DNA of 15,034 nt from positions 1 through 15,034 of the forward strand of contig JACDBF010000198.1 of the NCBI GenBank assembly GCA_013695055.1, read 5' to 3'. Made by a program: the position numbers and the translations under genes. The DNA comes from Actinomycetota bacterium (GTDB taxonomy: Bacteria > Actinomycetota > CADDZG01 > WHSQ01). Positions 7,628 through 14,004 of the stretch are shown piece by piece; position 1 is the stretch's first letter, and every line of letters begins with the position of its first letter. The notes beneath the pieces are model-generated. The model made no database searches, was not told the DNA's origin, and worked only from the letters and a program-made list of their open reading frames with translations.

Positions 7628-9082
7628 TTAGTCCTGGTGCGGCTGGGGATCCGAGCCAGATGCCGGAAGCCCCACATACGGGAACGTGTTTCCGAAGCCC
7701 GCGTCGTCGTTGTTCACGCCATCGCCGAGAGTCTCGGCAGCCGGGTCATGCTCGGGCAGCAAGATTCCCTCGACCACCCGAAGCGTGATGTCGATGGCAT
7801 CGTCGGCCAAACGACGGCCGTTCGGGTAACCGGCAAGGTCGCCGCCGATGACTCCCAAGTCGGAGTGCTCAGGGCAGGTTGGGGCCTCGCACGGCGGGGT
7901 GGTGAGGTTGAGCCTCATCTGCTCGCTCGGCGTTACGCCCGGCGGGCGGTTGAGGTCTTTCACGCCCCTCAAGAAGACGTCGATGAGGTCCGTGCGACAC
8001 CGGGGCGGGTCGCCGGCCGAGTCGGGCTCATTCGGTGGACAGGTGTCGGGAGCGGGTATGCCGTAGATCGCTTCAATCAGCTCCGGCAGCTCGGGCTCCT
8101 TCACATACTTGAGGAACTGGGCGTCGTCCCTGGGAGCGGACGCGTTCCATCTGTCCTTGTCGCTGAGCGCGATGACCAGCTCGTTGACCAGCGGGTTGCC
8201 GAGACGCGACACCTGCGCGTACTTGCCCTTGAAGCTCTGGTTGCCGTCTCGCTCCACGCGCAAGCGCCGGCGAGCCGTCGTGCTCCAGGTCCCGATGACG
8301 GGATTGTCGACCGGGTTCTTGCCCCTGGCCACCGCGGTGATCGGCACCTGAAGGGCCAGCGTGTTGACGTTGAAGCCCTTGAGAGTGTCGTCTCCGACCT
8401 CGCTGAAGTCCCCGCCGTAGAGGAGGTCGAACACCCGCAGGTCGATGAAGAACGGATCGTTGGCCTGCCCGGCAAAGACTTTGCTCGTGGCCGTGGCGAA
8501 CGAATACGTGCCCTCGTCACGAAGAGCGCCGTAGTCGGGCATCGACGCGTCGCCGACGTAGCTGGGAACCACGATGCGGTCGTTCGCGAGCGTCTTGGTC
8601 TTGCGACCCGGAACGACCTTCTTCAGGTCGTAGGTCTGGTAGAAGTTCAGGTTCTCGTCCGTGAGTGAGGTGACCGGTCCCGTATTGTAGAGGATCGTGT
8701 CCTTGCTCCGGTAGTGGTTCTTGAACTTCCACCTGTAGACGAGGTCGGGCTTCGCGTCGCCGTCGTTGTCGATCTTGACGTCGTAGCGAGCCTTCGTCGC
8801 GAACCTGTAGAAGTTCGGCCCGCCGGCAGGCTCCTCGTTGGGGATCCAGTTTGATATGAAGGTGACCTTGGTCGGGTCGTCCGGGCTTACGAACGCATAA
8901 ACGTCCGTGCCGTCGACCTGCGGATCGGCAGAGATCAGGGGTGCCTCTCTGTGGCTCGAGGCGTTGCTGCCCGCCGGGGCAAGCACGCCCATGGCGAGCC
9001 CAAGCGCCAGCAGGAGCGCTATCCCGCCGGCCAGCCATCTCTTTTGTGACGCCGTACCGCGTCCGATTGATGCACTCGTCAC
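7628..9082 (-). CDS. Secreted DUF4331 family protein
   Basis: A 484-residue protein with a signal peptide (hydrophobic core about 17-37) and likely cleavage near residue 41, just before SSHREAPLISADPQVDGTD, the family's typical mature start. Other DUF4331 features are YAFVSPDDPTKVTFISNW, the acidic loop KIDNDGDAKPDLVYRW (about 103-118, possibly calcium-binding) and the C-terminal LGVIGGDLAGYPNGRR...DDAIDI. Four cysteines in two short clusters (DTCPPNEP...RCRTD and PPCEAPTCPEH) could form disulfides outside the cell. The family has no firmly established function. The start is GTG 9082, fixed by a strong ribosome binding site AAGGAGGA seven bases upstream. Upstream lie two inverted repeats and downstream a terminator, so it is probably a single-gene transcript under its own control. 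Confidence 0.95.
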   Translation of the reverse strand: MTSASIGRGTASQKRWLAGGIALLLALGLAMGVLAPAGSNASSHREAPLISADPQVDGTDVYAFVSPDDPTKVTFISNWIPNEEPAGGPNFYRFATKARYDVKIDNDGDAKPDLVYRWKFKNHYRSKDTILYNTGPVTSLTDENLNFYQTYDLKKVVPGRKTKTLANDRIVVPSYVGDASMPDYGALRDEGTYSFATATSKVFAGQANDPFFIDLRVFDLLYGGDFSEVGDDTLKGFNVNTLALQVPITAVARGKNPVDNPVIGTWSTTARRRLRVERDGNQSFKGKYAQVSRLGNPLVNELVIALSDKDRWNASAPRDDAQFLKYVKEPELPELIEAIYGIPAPDTCPPNEPDSAGDPPRCRTDLIDVFLRGVKDLNRPPGVTPSEQMRLNLTTPPCEAPTCPEHSDLGVIGGDLAGYPNGRRLADDAIDITLRVVEGILLPEHDPAAETLGDGVNNDDAGFGNTFPYVGLPASGSDPQPHQD

Positions 9083-9088
9083 TAAGCA

Positions 9089-9096
9089 TCCTCCTT
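9089..9096 (-). promoter_or_regulatory. Strong ribosome binding site of the DUF4331 gene
   Basis: AAGGAGGA on the minus strand ends 6-7 bases before GTG 9082. It is the best Shine-Dalgarno sequence in the window and decides the GTG start over the nearby ATG at 9089, which opens a different frame. It suggests high expression. Confidence 0.85.
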
Positions 9097-9104
9097 CGTA
9101 GGAA

Positions 9105-9137
9105 ATCGCCCAGCCGTCAACAGGCCGCTTGGGCGAT
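9105..9137 (-). promoter_or_regulatory. Inverted repeat in the DUF4331 leader or promoter region
   Basis: ATCGCCCA (9105-9112) and TGGGCGAT (9130-9137) are perfect 8-bp complements around a 17-base interior that contains a further GCC/GGC pairing. The element lies just upstream of the ribosome binding site. It could be an operator or an mRNA hairpin; no regulator family can be named. Confidence 0.4.
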
Positions 9138-9168
9138 GTTCGCTCACCACCGCGCCAACGGATGGCTT

Positions 9169-9183
9169 ATTTCGTTCCGAAAT
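9169..9183. promoter_or_regulatory. 15-bp palindrome, candidate operator upstream of the DUF4331 gene
   Basis: ATTTCG and CGAAAT flank a 3-base centre (TTC), a perfect dyad in an otherwise GC-rich region, 87-101 bases upstream of GTG 9082. On the minus strand it includes GGAAC, resembling an ECF-sigma -35 element, but no matching -10 is at the usual distance. A transcription-factor site is the simpler reading. Confidence 0.35.
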
Positions 9184-9194
9184 GCAAGCACGGG

Positions 9195-9201
9195 AAAAAA
9201 A
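9195..9201 (-). terminator. T-tract directly after the stop of the uncharacterised gene, possible terminator
   Basis: On the minus strand the TGA at 9204-9202 is followed at once by seven T residues. A GC-rich stem GGCGC/GCGCC lies just before it in the coding end, but about 18 bases from the T-run, farther than usual. Termination here would separate the hydrolase pair from the DUF4331 gene. Confidence 0.3.
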
Positions 9202-10212
9202 TCAGCGAGTTGAGCGCGGGGCGCGGGGCGCCTCTTCCTGCACATCGGTCGCTGCGAGGGCGGCGGCCCATCCGTCCGAGGGATGATCTGCGGCGATGCG
9301 CAGGACCCATCCCTCCTCCGGGGCGCCCTCATCCCAACGAAACCACCGGAGCTCTTCGACGGCGGCCTCGAGGACGCCGGCCGCGGGCGGCCACGCGGTT
9401 CCGCCCAAGAGGCTCGCCACGTACCACGCCGAAAAACGGCCCGCCGCGGCGCCTCGCCTCCGCCCGTGCGCCCCCCCGCTCGAAGCCGCCCACGCCAGGC
9501 GCTGAAGGGCTTCGTCGCCGTCGAGCGGTCCCACGCGGAGCTCTGAGAAAGTCAGGGCCGCGGCGGCAGAGGGAGCGTCACCTTCCACCACGATCGCGCG
9601 TGCGGCCCCGTTCGACTCAGCCGTCCACGGCGTAACCAGGTCCAAGAGCGCGTCTCGGAGCTCGGGATCGTCGGCGATCGGGCCGGCTCGCACCTCGGCG
9701 TCTTCGAGCGAGCTTTTCGGCTCCCATGGCTCGGCGACCTCGACGAACGTGGACTTGTAGGTCGCCAAGGCATAGGTGGGCTCCCATTCTTCGAGGATGA
9801 GGGGCATCTCCAACACCTCGTTGTGGGCCCGGGCATCGCCCCGCAGATCCTCGCCTCGCAGCACCCGTTCCTGGGCGACGTAGGCGGCTATCTGGGGATC
9901 GGGCAGGTGGGGAGCAAGCTCCTCCCAGCGGTGGGTGGAGGCCGCCACCTCGGACAGGGGGCCGAGGGCGAAGCGGCTCCTCGCGCCCGCAAGGACGGAG
10001 GCGGCGTAGTCGCCGGGTGCCTCGAGGGCGAGGCGGTAGTCGATATGCGCGGCGATCGGCCAGAGCTGCTTGCCGCGCTCCACCGCTTGCTCGCATGCCT
10101 CGGCCAGATCGATCAGCTCGTCCCACCGGCCCGATGCGCACAGGCCGTCCACCGCTCGCAACAAGGCATTGAGGTCGGCTGCTTCGACAAGCTGTTGCAG
10201 ATCCGTGGCCAT
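9202..10212 (-). CDS. Uncharacterised helical protein coupled to a GDSL hydrolase
   Basis: A 336-residue protein that I cannot assign to a family with confidence. It has no signal peptide or membrane segment, so it appears cytosolic. The N-terminal half is helical and rich in Leu, Ala and Glu (for example DLNALLRAVDGLCASGRWDE). The middle has YALATYKSTFVEVAEPWEP. The C-terminal half holds a striking block, LAWAASSGGAHGRRRGAAAG, with glycine and arginine residues that might bind phosphate or nucleic acid, followed by Trp-rich segments (RWFRWDEGAPEEGWVLRIAADHP). The ATG at 10212 shares one base with the stop of the hydrolase gene (TGATG) and has a G-rich ribosome binding site about five bases upstream, so the two are translationally coupled. 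The frame is kept over 1 kb with clear amino-acid composition, so it is a real gene. Confidence 0.85.
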   Translation of the reverse strand: MATDLQQLVEAADLNALLRAVDGLCASGRWDELIDLAEACEQAVERGKQLWPIAAHIDYRLALEAPGDYAASVLAGARSRFALGPLSEVAASTHRWEELAPHLPDPQIAAYVAQERVLRGEDLRGDARAHNEVLEMPLILEEWEPTYALATYKSTFVEVAEPWEPKSSLEDAEVRAGPIADDPELRDALLDLVTPWTAESNGAARAIVVEGDAPSAAAALTFSELRVGPLDGDEALQRLAWAASSGGAHGRRRGAAAGRFSAWYVASLLGGTAWPPAAGVLEAAVEELRWFRWDEGAPEEGWVLRIAADHPSDGWAAALAATDVQEEAPRAPRSTR

Positions 10213-10985
10213 CAGGTCCCCCCTTGCGCGGCGCCCGTGGATTCGATCGCGAGCGCCCGCTCGAGGGTGGGATAGATGGCGTCCGCCCAGCGCTCATAGC
10301 CCCCTGGACCAGGGTGGAAATCGTCCTCGCTGTAGCTCTTGTCGGGCTCGCTTACGAAGTACTTCGCCGTCTGTTCGGCCAGCCTCACGGCCGGCACCCC
10401 GGAAGCGCGCGCCGCCTCGTAGATGACCGCGCTCACCCGATTCCCCCGCCACCCCACCAAGGTTCTCAGGGGCTCGAGGAACGCGGCGGCTCGCATATCG
10501 GGAACTCCTGCGGCGACGATGACCGCCCCGGTAGATCGAAGGCGATCGAGCGCGGCGCGCATATCCTCATCGAACTCTTCGAGCGGGGTCAGATGGATCA
10601 CGTCGTTCGCGCCTATCCCCACGAACACGAGGTCTGGACGAGCCTTCATGGCCATCGGGACCTGCTCTCTCAGCACGTCGGTCACGCGCGCGCCGGAGGC
10701 GCCGAAACCCGTGAGCTCCACTCGGCGGCCCCTGGCCGCCAAGCGCCGGGCGAGAAGAGATGGGTAGGCCCTGGCGGCCGATCCCGCCCCCACGCCGGCC
10801 GCGGTGGAGTCGCCGAGAACGACGAACTCGAGCTTGGGGGCCGAAGAAGAGCCGAAGACACCCCGTATCTCTAGAGTGGGTCCGGTGGGCAGATAGTCGC
10901 GTCGCAGAGCCAGCACTATCTCGCCCCCCACGACGGCGATGAGGGCCACGATCGCGAGCACGACGGAAACCAAAGCTTTCTTCAT
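10212..10985 (-). CDS. Membrane-anchored SGNH/GDSL-type hydrolase
   Basis: A 257-residue esterase-fold protein. A single hydrophobic anchor or signal segment spans about residues 4-27. The catalytic domain shows the SGNH blocks in order: VVLGDSTAAGVG with nucleophile S60, GFGASGAR with the oxyanion glycine near 95-98, GIGANDV with N127, and DDFHPGPGGY with D222 and H224. It would hydrolyse an ester or acetyl group on a lipid, polysaccharide or cell-wall substrate at the outer membrane face; the substrate is not evident. ATG 10985 lacks a strong ribosome binding site. It is first in a two-gene minus-strand unit and is divergent from the amidohydrolase lipoprotein gene, with 68 bases between. 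Confidence 0.92.
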   Translation of the reverse strand: MKKALVSVVLAIVALIAVVGGEIVLALRRDYLPTGPTLEIRGVFGSSSAPKLEFVVLGDSTAAGVGAGSAARAYPSLLARRLAARGRRVELTGFGASGARVTDVLREQVPMAMKARPDLVFVGIGANDVIHLTPLEEFDEDMRAALDRLRSTGAVIVAAGVPDMRAAAFLEPLRTLVGWRGNRVSAVIYEAARASGVPAVRLAEQTAKYFVSEPDKSYSEDDFHPGPGGYERWADAIYPTLERALAIESTGAAQGGT

Positions 10986-11006
10986 AGGCGGGGCGACGAT
11001 AGACGC

Positions 11007-11057
11007 ATGAAGGCGACCCCATACACCCGGGCCCGATTCAGAGAATCAGTCCCATGA
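11007..11057 (+). CDS. Possible 16-codon upstream ORF overlapping the amidohydrolase start
   Basis: ATG 11007 opens a 16-residue frame (MKATPYTRARFRESVP) whose TGA at 11055-11057 overlaps the amidohydrolase ATG at 11054 (ATGA). The next gene has no ribosome binding site of its own, so coupling through this frame is conceivable. The only Shine-Dalgarno-like sequence (GGCGGGG) is about 13 bases upstream. It may be chance. Confidence 0.2.
   Translation: MKATPYTRARFRESVP
11035..11047. repeat. Short palindrome just before the amidohydrolase start
   Basis: GATTC (11035-11039) and GAATC (11043-11047) form a perfect dyad around AGA, ending six bases before ATG 11054, in the 68-base gap between divergent genes. 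It could be an operator, but it is short enough to arise by chance. Confidence 0.22.
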
Positions 11058-12205
11058 ACCGATCGGCGACGGTAGTCGCGGCTTTCTGCCTGCTTGCGTT
11101 AGGGGCCTGCAGCGGGGAGCCTTCGATGACAATGTCCGACTCAACCACCGCCATCACGGGCGCGACCGCTTTGGTGGGTCCCGAATTGAGACCCGTCGAA
11201 AACGCCGTGCTCATCATGACCGAAGGACGGATCAGCGCGCTGGGCTCGAGCGACGACGTGGCCATCCCTGCTGAGGCACAGCAAGTCGAGGCGCGCGGGA
11301 TGACGCTCATTCCCGGCTTCATCGACGCCCACGTCCACATCGGCTTCTTTCCACCCCGCCGCGTCCTCAGGGCAGGCGTGACCACGGTGCGCGACCTGGC
11401 GTGGCCTCCCGAGATCATCTTTCCCATGGCAGAGCGATCGAAAGCGCCGGGCTTCCAAGGCCCCCTGATCCTCGCCGCCGGCCCAATGCTGACCGCGCCG
11501 GGTGGATATCCCACCCGCGCGGGGTGGGCTCCTTCCGGCACCGGCCTCGAGGTGAGCGGTCCCGAAGAAGCGGCCGTCGCCGTGGGGCGCGTCAAGGAGC
11601 AGGGGGCCGAGGTCGTGAAGATCGCGCTCAACCCCCCGGCGGGACCGGTTCTCGACGAGGACACCTTGAAAGCGATCGTGTCGGCCGCGCACGAGCGCGC
11701 CCTCGAGGTGACCGGCCACGTCTACGGCCTCGCCGAGTTGAGAAAGGCTCTCGACGCGGGAGTCGACGAGCTCGCCCACATGCTGATGGGCACCGACCGC
11801 ATCTCCCCCGACCTCGCCGCTCGCATGGCTGCAGAGCACATGACGGTCGTGCCGACCCTTGCCATCCGATCGGGCGGAGAGCTCAAGGCCGCGCTTGGAA
11901 ACCTCGGCAGGTTCGCCGCTGCCGGGGGCCGGGTGGTCTATGGGACCGACCTCGGCAACGCCGGAGCGAGCCCCGGCATCGATCGGCGCGAGATCCGCCT
12001 CATGGGCCGGGCCGGCCTCAGCCCCGCGCAGATCATCGAGTCGGCCACCGCCGCCGCGGCCGCCCATCTCGGGCTGAAGGACAGGGGTGTCCTCGAAGTG
12101 GGGGCGCACGCCGACGTCGTCTTGATCCGGGGTGACCCGCTGGCGGATCCCAAAGCGCTTGGACGCGTGAAAAAGGTCTGGCGAGCCGGGATTCCCGCCC
12201 TCTAG
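11054..12205 (+). CDS. Lipoprotein amidohydrolase (metal-dependent, imidazolonepropionase-like)
   Basis: A 383-residue protein. The N-terminus is a lipoprotein signal with lipobox LGAC (C19), so it should be exported and lipid-anchored. The TIM-barrel amidohydrolase ligands are all present: H93 and H95 in FIDAHVHIG, K189 in VVKIAL (possibly carboxylated), H222 in VTGHVYG, H242 in DELAHM and D299 in VYGTDLG. The small N- and C-terminal beta domain closes with LEVGAHADVVLIRGDPLAD, typical of the family. It would hydrolyse an amide or cyclic amide (peptide, hydantoin-like or imidazolone) using one or two divalent metals; the substrate is not predictable. There is no in-frame start upstream of 11054 before a stop at 11000. 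Its TAG overlaps the convergent greA stop. Confidence 0.92.
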   Translation: MNRSATVVAAFCLLALGACSGEPSMTMSDSTTAITGATALVGPELRPVENAVLIMTEGRISALGSSDDVAIPAEAQQVEARGMTLIPGFIDAHVHIGFFPPRRVLRAGVTTVRDLAWPPEIIFPMAERSKAPGFQGPLILAAGPMLTAPGGYPTRAGWAPSGTGLEVSGPEEAAVAVGRVKEQGAEVVKIALNPPAGPVLDEDTLKAIVSAAHERALEVTGHVYGLAELRKALDAGVDELAHMLMGTDRISPDLAARMAAEHMTVVPTLAIRSGGELKAALGNLGRFAAAGGRVVYGTDLGNAGASPGIDRREIRLMGRAGLSPAQIIESATAAAAAHLGLKDRGVLEVGAHADVVLIRGDPLADPKALGRVKKVWRAGIPAL

Positions 12206-12684
12206 CTCTGAGGGACTGCGACCTTCAAGATACGAATGTGAAGGGCGCCGGCCGGGACCTTGGCATCCACGGATTCACCGGCGGACCGGCCCACGATCGC
12301 TCGCCCGAGAGGTGAGTCCGGCGTGAGGACGTCGTAGTCCCCTCTTTTCTCCTCGCGAAGCCCGAGGAAGTACGTCTCCGGCTCGTCGTCCCCCGCGTAC
12401 GCGAGCGTCACGAGGGTTCCCGGCTTGACAATGCCGTCGTCGTCGGCGTGGATGATCTCGGCGTTCTCGAGCATCTGGCGGATCTGGCGAACGCGCGCTT
12501 CCTGGAGGCCTTGCTGATCTTTCGCCGCGTGATACTCGGCGTTCTCGCTTAGATCTCCGTGAGCGCGCGCGGTGGCGATGTCGTTGATGATCTGCTCGCG
12601 CGCGTCGCCTTCGAGATGCTCGAGCTCTTTCTTCAGGCGGTCGAACGCCTCTTGCGTGAGTGGAACTTTCTTCGGTTCCATCAT
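12202..12684 (-). CDS. greA: Transcription elongation factor GreA
   Basis: A 160-residue protein of normal GreA length. The N-terminal coiled coil (about 10-80) carries the tip motif HGDLSENAEYHAAKD, with acidic residues D44 and E47 that place the catalytic magnesium in the RNA polymerase secondary channel. The C-terminal FKBP-like domain follows, with DYDVLTPDSPLGRAIVG. GreA rescues backtracked polymerase by stimulating cleavage of the transcript 3' end. Two adjacent ATG codons (12684 and 12681) could serve as start. No strong ribosome binding site is seen. It is convergent with the amidohydrolase gene, sharing the palindrome CTAG so that both genes end in TAG, and divergent from the dehydrogenase gene. 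Confidence 0.97.
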   Translation of the reverse strand: MMEPKKVPLTQEAFDRLKKELEHLEGDAREQIINDIATARAHGDLSENAEYHAAKDQQGLQEARVRQIRQMLENAEIIHADDDGIVKPGTLVTLAYAGDDEPETYFLGLREEKRGDYDVLTPDSPLGRAIVGRSAGESVDAKVPAGALHIRILKVAVPQS

Positions 12685-12735
12685 CGGTTCACGACCCTGT
12701 TCCGTGGAGCGGATTGGAGGCTGTCCGGAAAAGCC

Positions 12736-12761
12736 AGAGGGGACGGATCGCCGCCCCCTCT
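12736..12761. promoter_or_regulatory. Hairpin in the greA leader / divergent intergenic region
   Basis: AGAGGGG (12736-12742) pairs with CCCCTCT (12755-12761) and CGG with CCG inside, interrupted by one A-C mismatch and closed by a 4-base loop. On the minus strand it is followed by GGCTTTTCC, so in a greA transcript it would resemble a weak terminator or attenuator about 50 bases before the start. On the plus strand it is followed by TCTAGTCCTT with no upstream gene to terminate. Confidence 0.4.
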
Positions 12762-12822
12762 TCTAGTCCTTGCTCATGATACCCAGGCCGGCCATCTTGC
12801 GACGCGCTTAGGATTCGGCGAC

Positions 12823-13593
12823 ATGACAGAGAGGCTCGCAGGCAAGGTCGCGATAGTTACGGGGGCCGGAGCAGGCATAGGCAAGGCCGTCGCCGTCTCT
12901 TTCGCTTCCGAGGGCGCCGGCGTAGTCGTCAACGATGTCGACGACGCGGCCGCAAACGAGGTAGTACGCGTAATCGAAAAGAATGGCGGCAAAGCAGCTT
13001 CCAATACTCAAGCGGTAGGGAGCGTCGCTGCCGCCGAGTCCTTGGTCGCGACGGCTCTCGAGACCTTCGGCCGGCTCGATGCGCTCGTCAACAACGCTGG
13101 AGTATTGCGCGATCGAATGCTCCACACGATGCATGAAGAAGAGTTCGATCAGGTCGTCGAGGTGCATCTGAAAGGCGCGTGGGCATGTGGGCAAGCGGCC
13201 GTTCGTCACTGGCGGCCCCTCGCCAAAGATGAGGAGGCGCGCCCACATCGCAAGATCATCAATGTCACTTCCGCTTCGGGGCTCATCGGCGCAGTGGGCC
13301 AGTCCAACTATGCGGCGGCCAAGATGGGGGTAGTCGGGCTCACCAAGAGCTGGGCCAAGGAGCTGGGGGCGCTGTCGATCAACGTGAATGCGATCGCTCC
13401 GGCCGCGCTGACGGCGATGACGGAGCCTCTCATGCAGGACGAAAGGGCGGCCTCGAAAAGGCTCGCACGCTTCGCCCTCGGCCGTTACGGCGCTCCCGAG
13501 GAGATCGCTCCCGCCTTCGTCTTCTTTGCATCCGATGAGTCCAACTACATAACCGGTCAGGTGCTGTGTGTCGACGGCGGGCTGGTGATCTGA
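12823..13593 (+). CDS. Short-chain dehydrogenase/reductase (SDR), MFE-2-like hydroxyacyl dehydrogenase type
   Basis: A 256-residue classical SDR. It has the cofactor motif TGAGAGIG (13-20), D38 at the end of the second strand (favouring NAD over NADP), NNAG (90-93) and the catalytic S150, Y163 and K167 in TSASG...NYAAAK. At the place where most SDRs have an Asn, it has His (VHLKG, H115), as in the hydroxyacyl dehydrogenase domains of the MFE-2/HSD17B4 type. This points to 3-hydroxyacyl-CoA or related oxidation in the cytosol, though substrate is an inference. The start is ATG 12823, with TTAGGA 9-10 bases upstream; the open frame runs farther 5' but that part does not resemble the family. The stop is directly followed by the ATG of a small hypothetical gene. 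Confidence 0.92.
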   Translation: MTERLAGKVAIVTGAGAGIGKAVAVSFASEGAGVVVNDVDDAAANEVVRVIEKNGGKAASNTQAVGSVAAAESLVATALETFGRLDALVNNAGVLRDRMLHTMHEEEFDQVVEVHLKGAWACGQAAVRHWRPLAKDEEARPHRKIINVTSASGLIGAVGQSNYAAAKMGVVGLTKSWAKELGALSINVNAIAPAALTAMTEPLMQDERAASKRLARFALGRYGAPEEIAPAFVFFASDESNYITGQVLCVDGGLVI

Positions 13594-14004
13594 ATGGAGC
13601 GCGCGTGGCCGTTCGAAGGTCACGAGGACCCACCCTCACGCGTGCGCTCGCCGGAAGACTTCCTGGCCAAGGCTCTCCAAGGTGCAGAAGCCGTCGTCAT
13701 ACGGATCGGTTTGAATGGGGCCCAGCTCGTTCTCGTCGACCGCGCCGGGCGCTGGGACCGATGGATCTACCCATCGGTCGATCGGGCCACAGAGATCGCA
13801 GAGACACTCGGCATCCCCGTTCACGTTGGGAGCTATCCGGAGGAGCTGCGAGTGAGCATGAACGCCCACCCGCGCACAAAGGAGGACTTCGATTCGGGGG
13901 CCTATCCGGAGCAAGGCCGCGTCGGCCCAGTCATTCCCTATCCCGAAAACCGCCCGGTTCGTCGCGATCCCCCGGAGCAAGCTCAGACGACCGAGGCCTC
14001 TTAG
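13594..14004 (+). CDS. Small hypothetical protein downstream of the SDR gene
   Basis: A 136-residue protein that I do not recognise. Residues 18-90 look like a compact alpha/beta domain: EDFLAKALQGAEAVVIRIG, then LVLVDRAGRWDRWIYPS, a helix ATEIAETLG, and a strand IPVHVGSYPEEL. The tail after about 100 is Pro/Arg-rich and probably disordered. There is no signal peptide, membrane segment or metal motif. ATG 13594 directly abuts the SDR stop (TGAATG), so the genes are probably coupled. The last 74 bases overlap, in antisense, the 3' end of fxsA. Support comes from the well-formed domain, the junction with the SDR gene and the lack of a better frame. Confidence 0.75.
   Translation: MERAWPFEGHEDPPSRVRSPEDFLAKALQGAEAVVIRIGLNGAQLVLVDRAGRWDRWIYPSVDRATEIAETLGIPVHVGSYPEELRVSMNAHPRTKEDFDSGAYPEQGRVGPVIPYPENRPVRRDPPEQAQTTEAS

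Noticed and set aside
7331..8668. Long plus-strand open frame of 445 codons antisense to the DUF4331 and TPR genes
   Set aside because: High-GC shadow of two well-supported genes; its composition (Arg, Val and Gly rich) matches no family and it crosses the terminator between them.
9150..9183. ECF-sigma promoter (GGAAC -35) upstream of the DUF4331 gene
   Set aside because: The nearest CGTT-like -10 is only 13 bases away, short of the usual 16-17; kept only as a palindrome.
11141..12109. Minus-strand open frame of 322 codons antisense to the amidohydrolase gene
   Set aside because: The sense gene has all metal ligands and a lipobox; the antisense frame is a GC-driven shadow.
12559..12822. N-terminal extension of the SDR upstream of ATG 12823
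   Set aside because: It overlaps greA in antisense and does not resemble SDR sequence; ATG 12823 has a ribosome binding site and the family's normal N-terminus.
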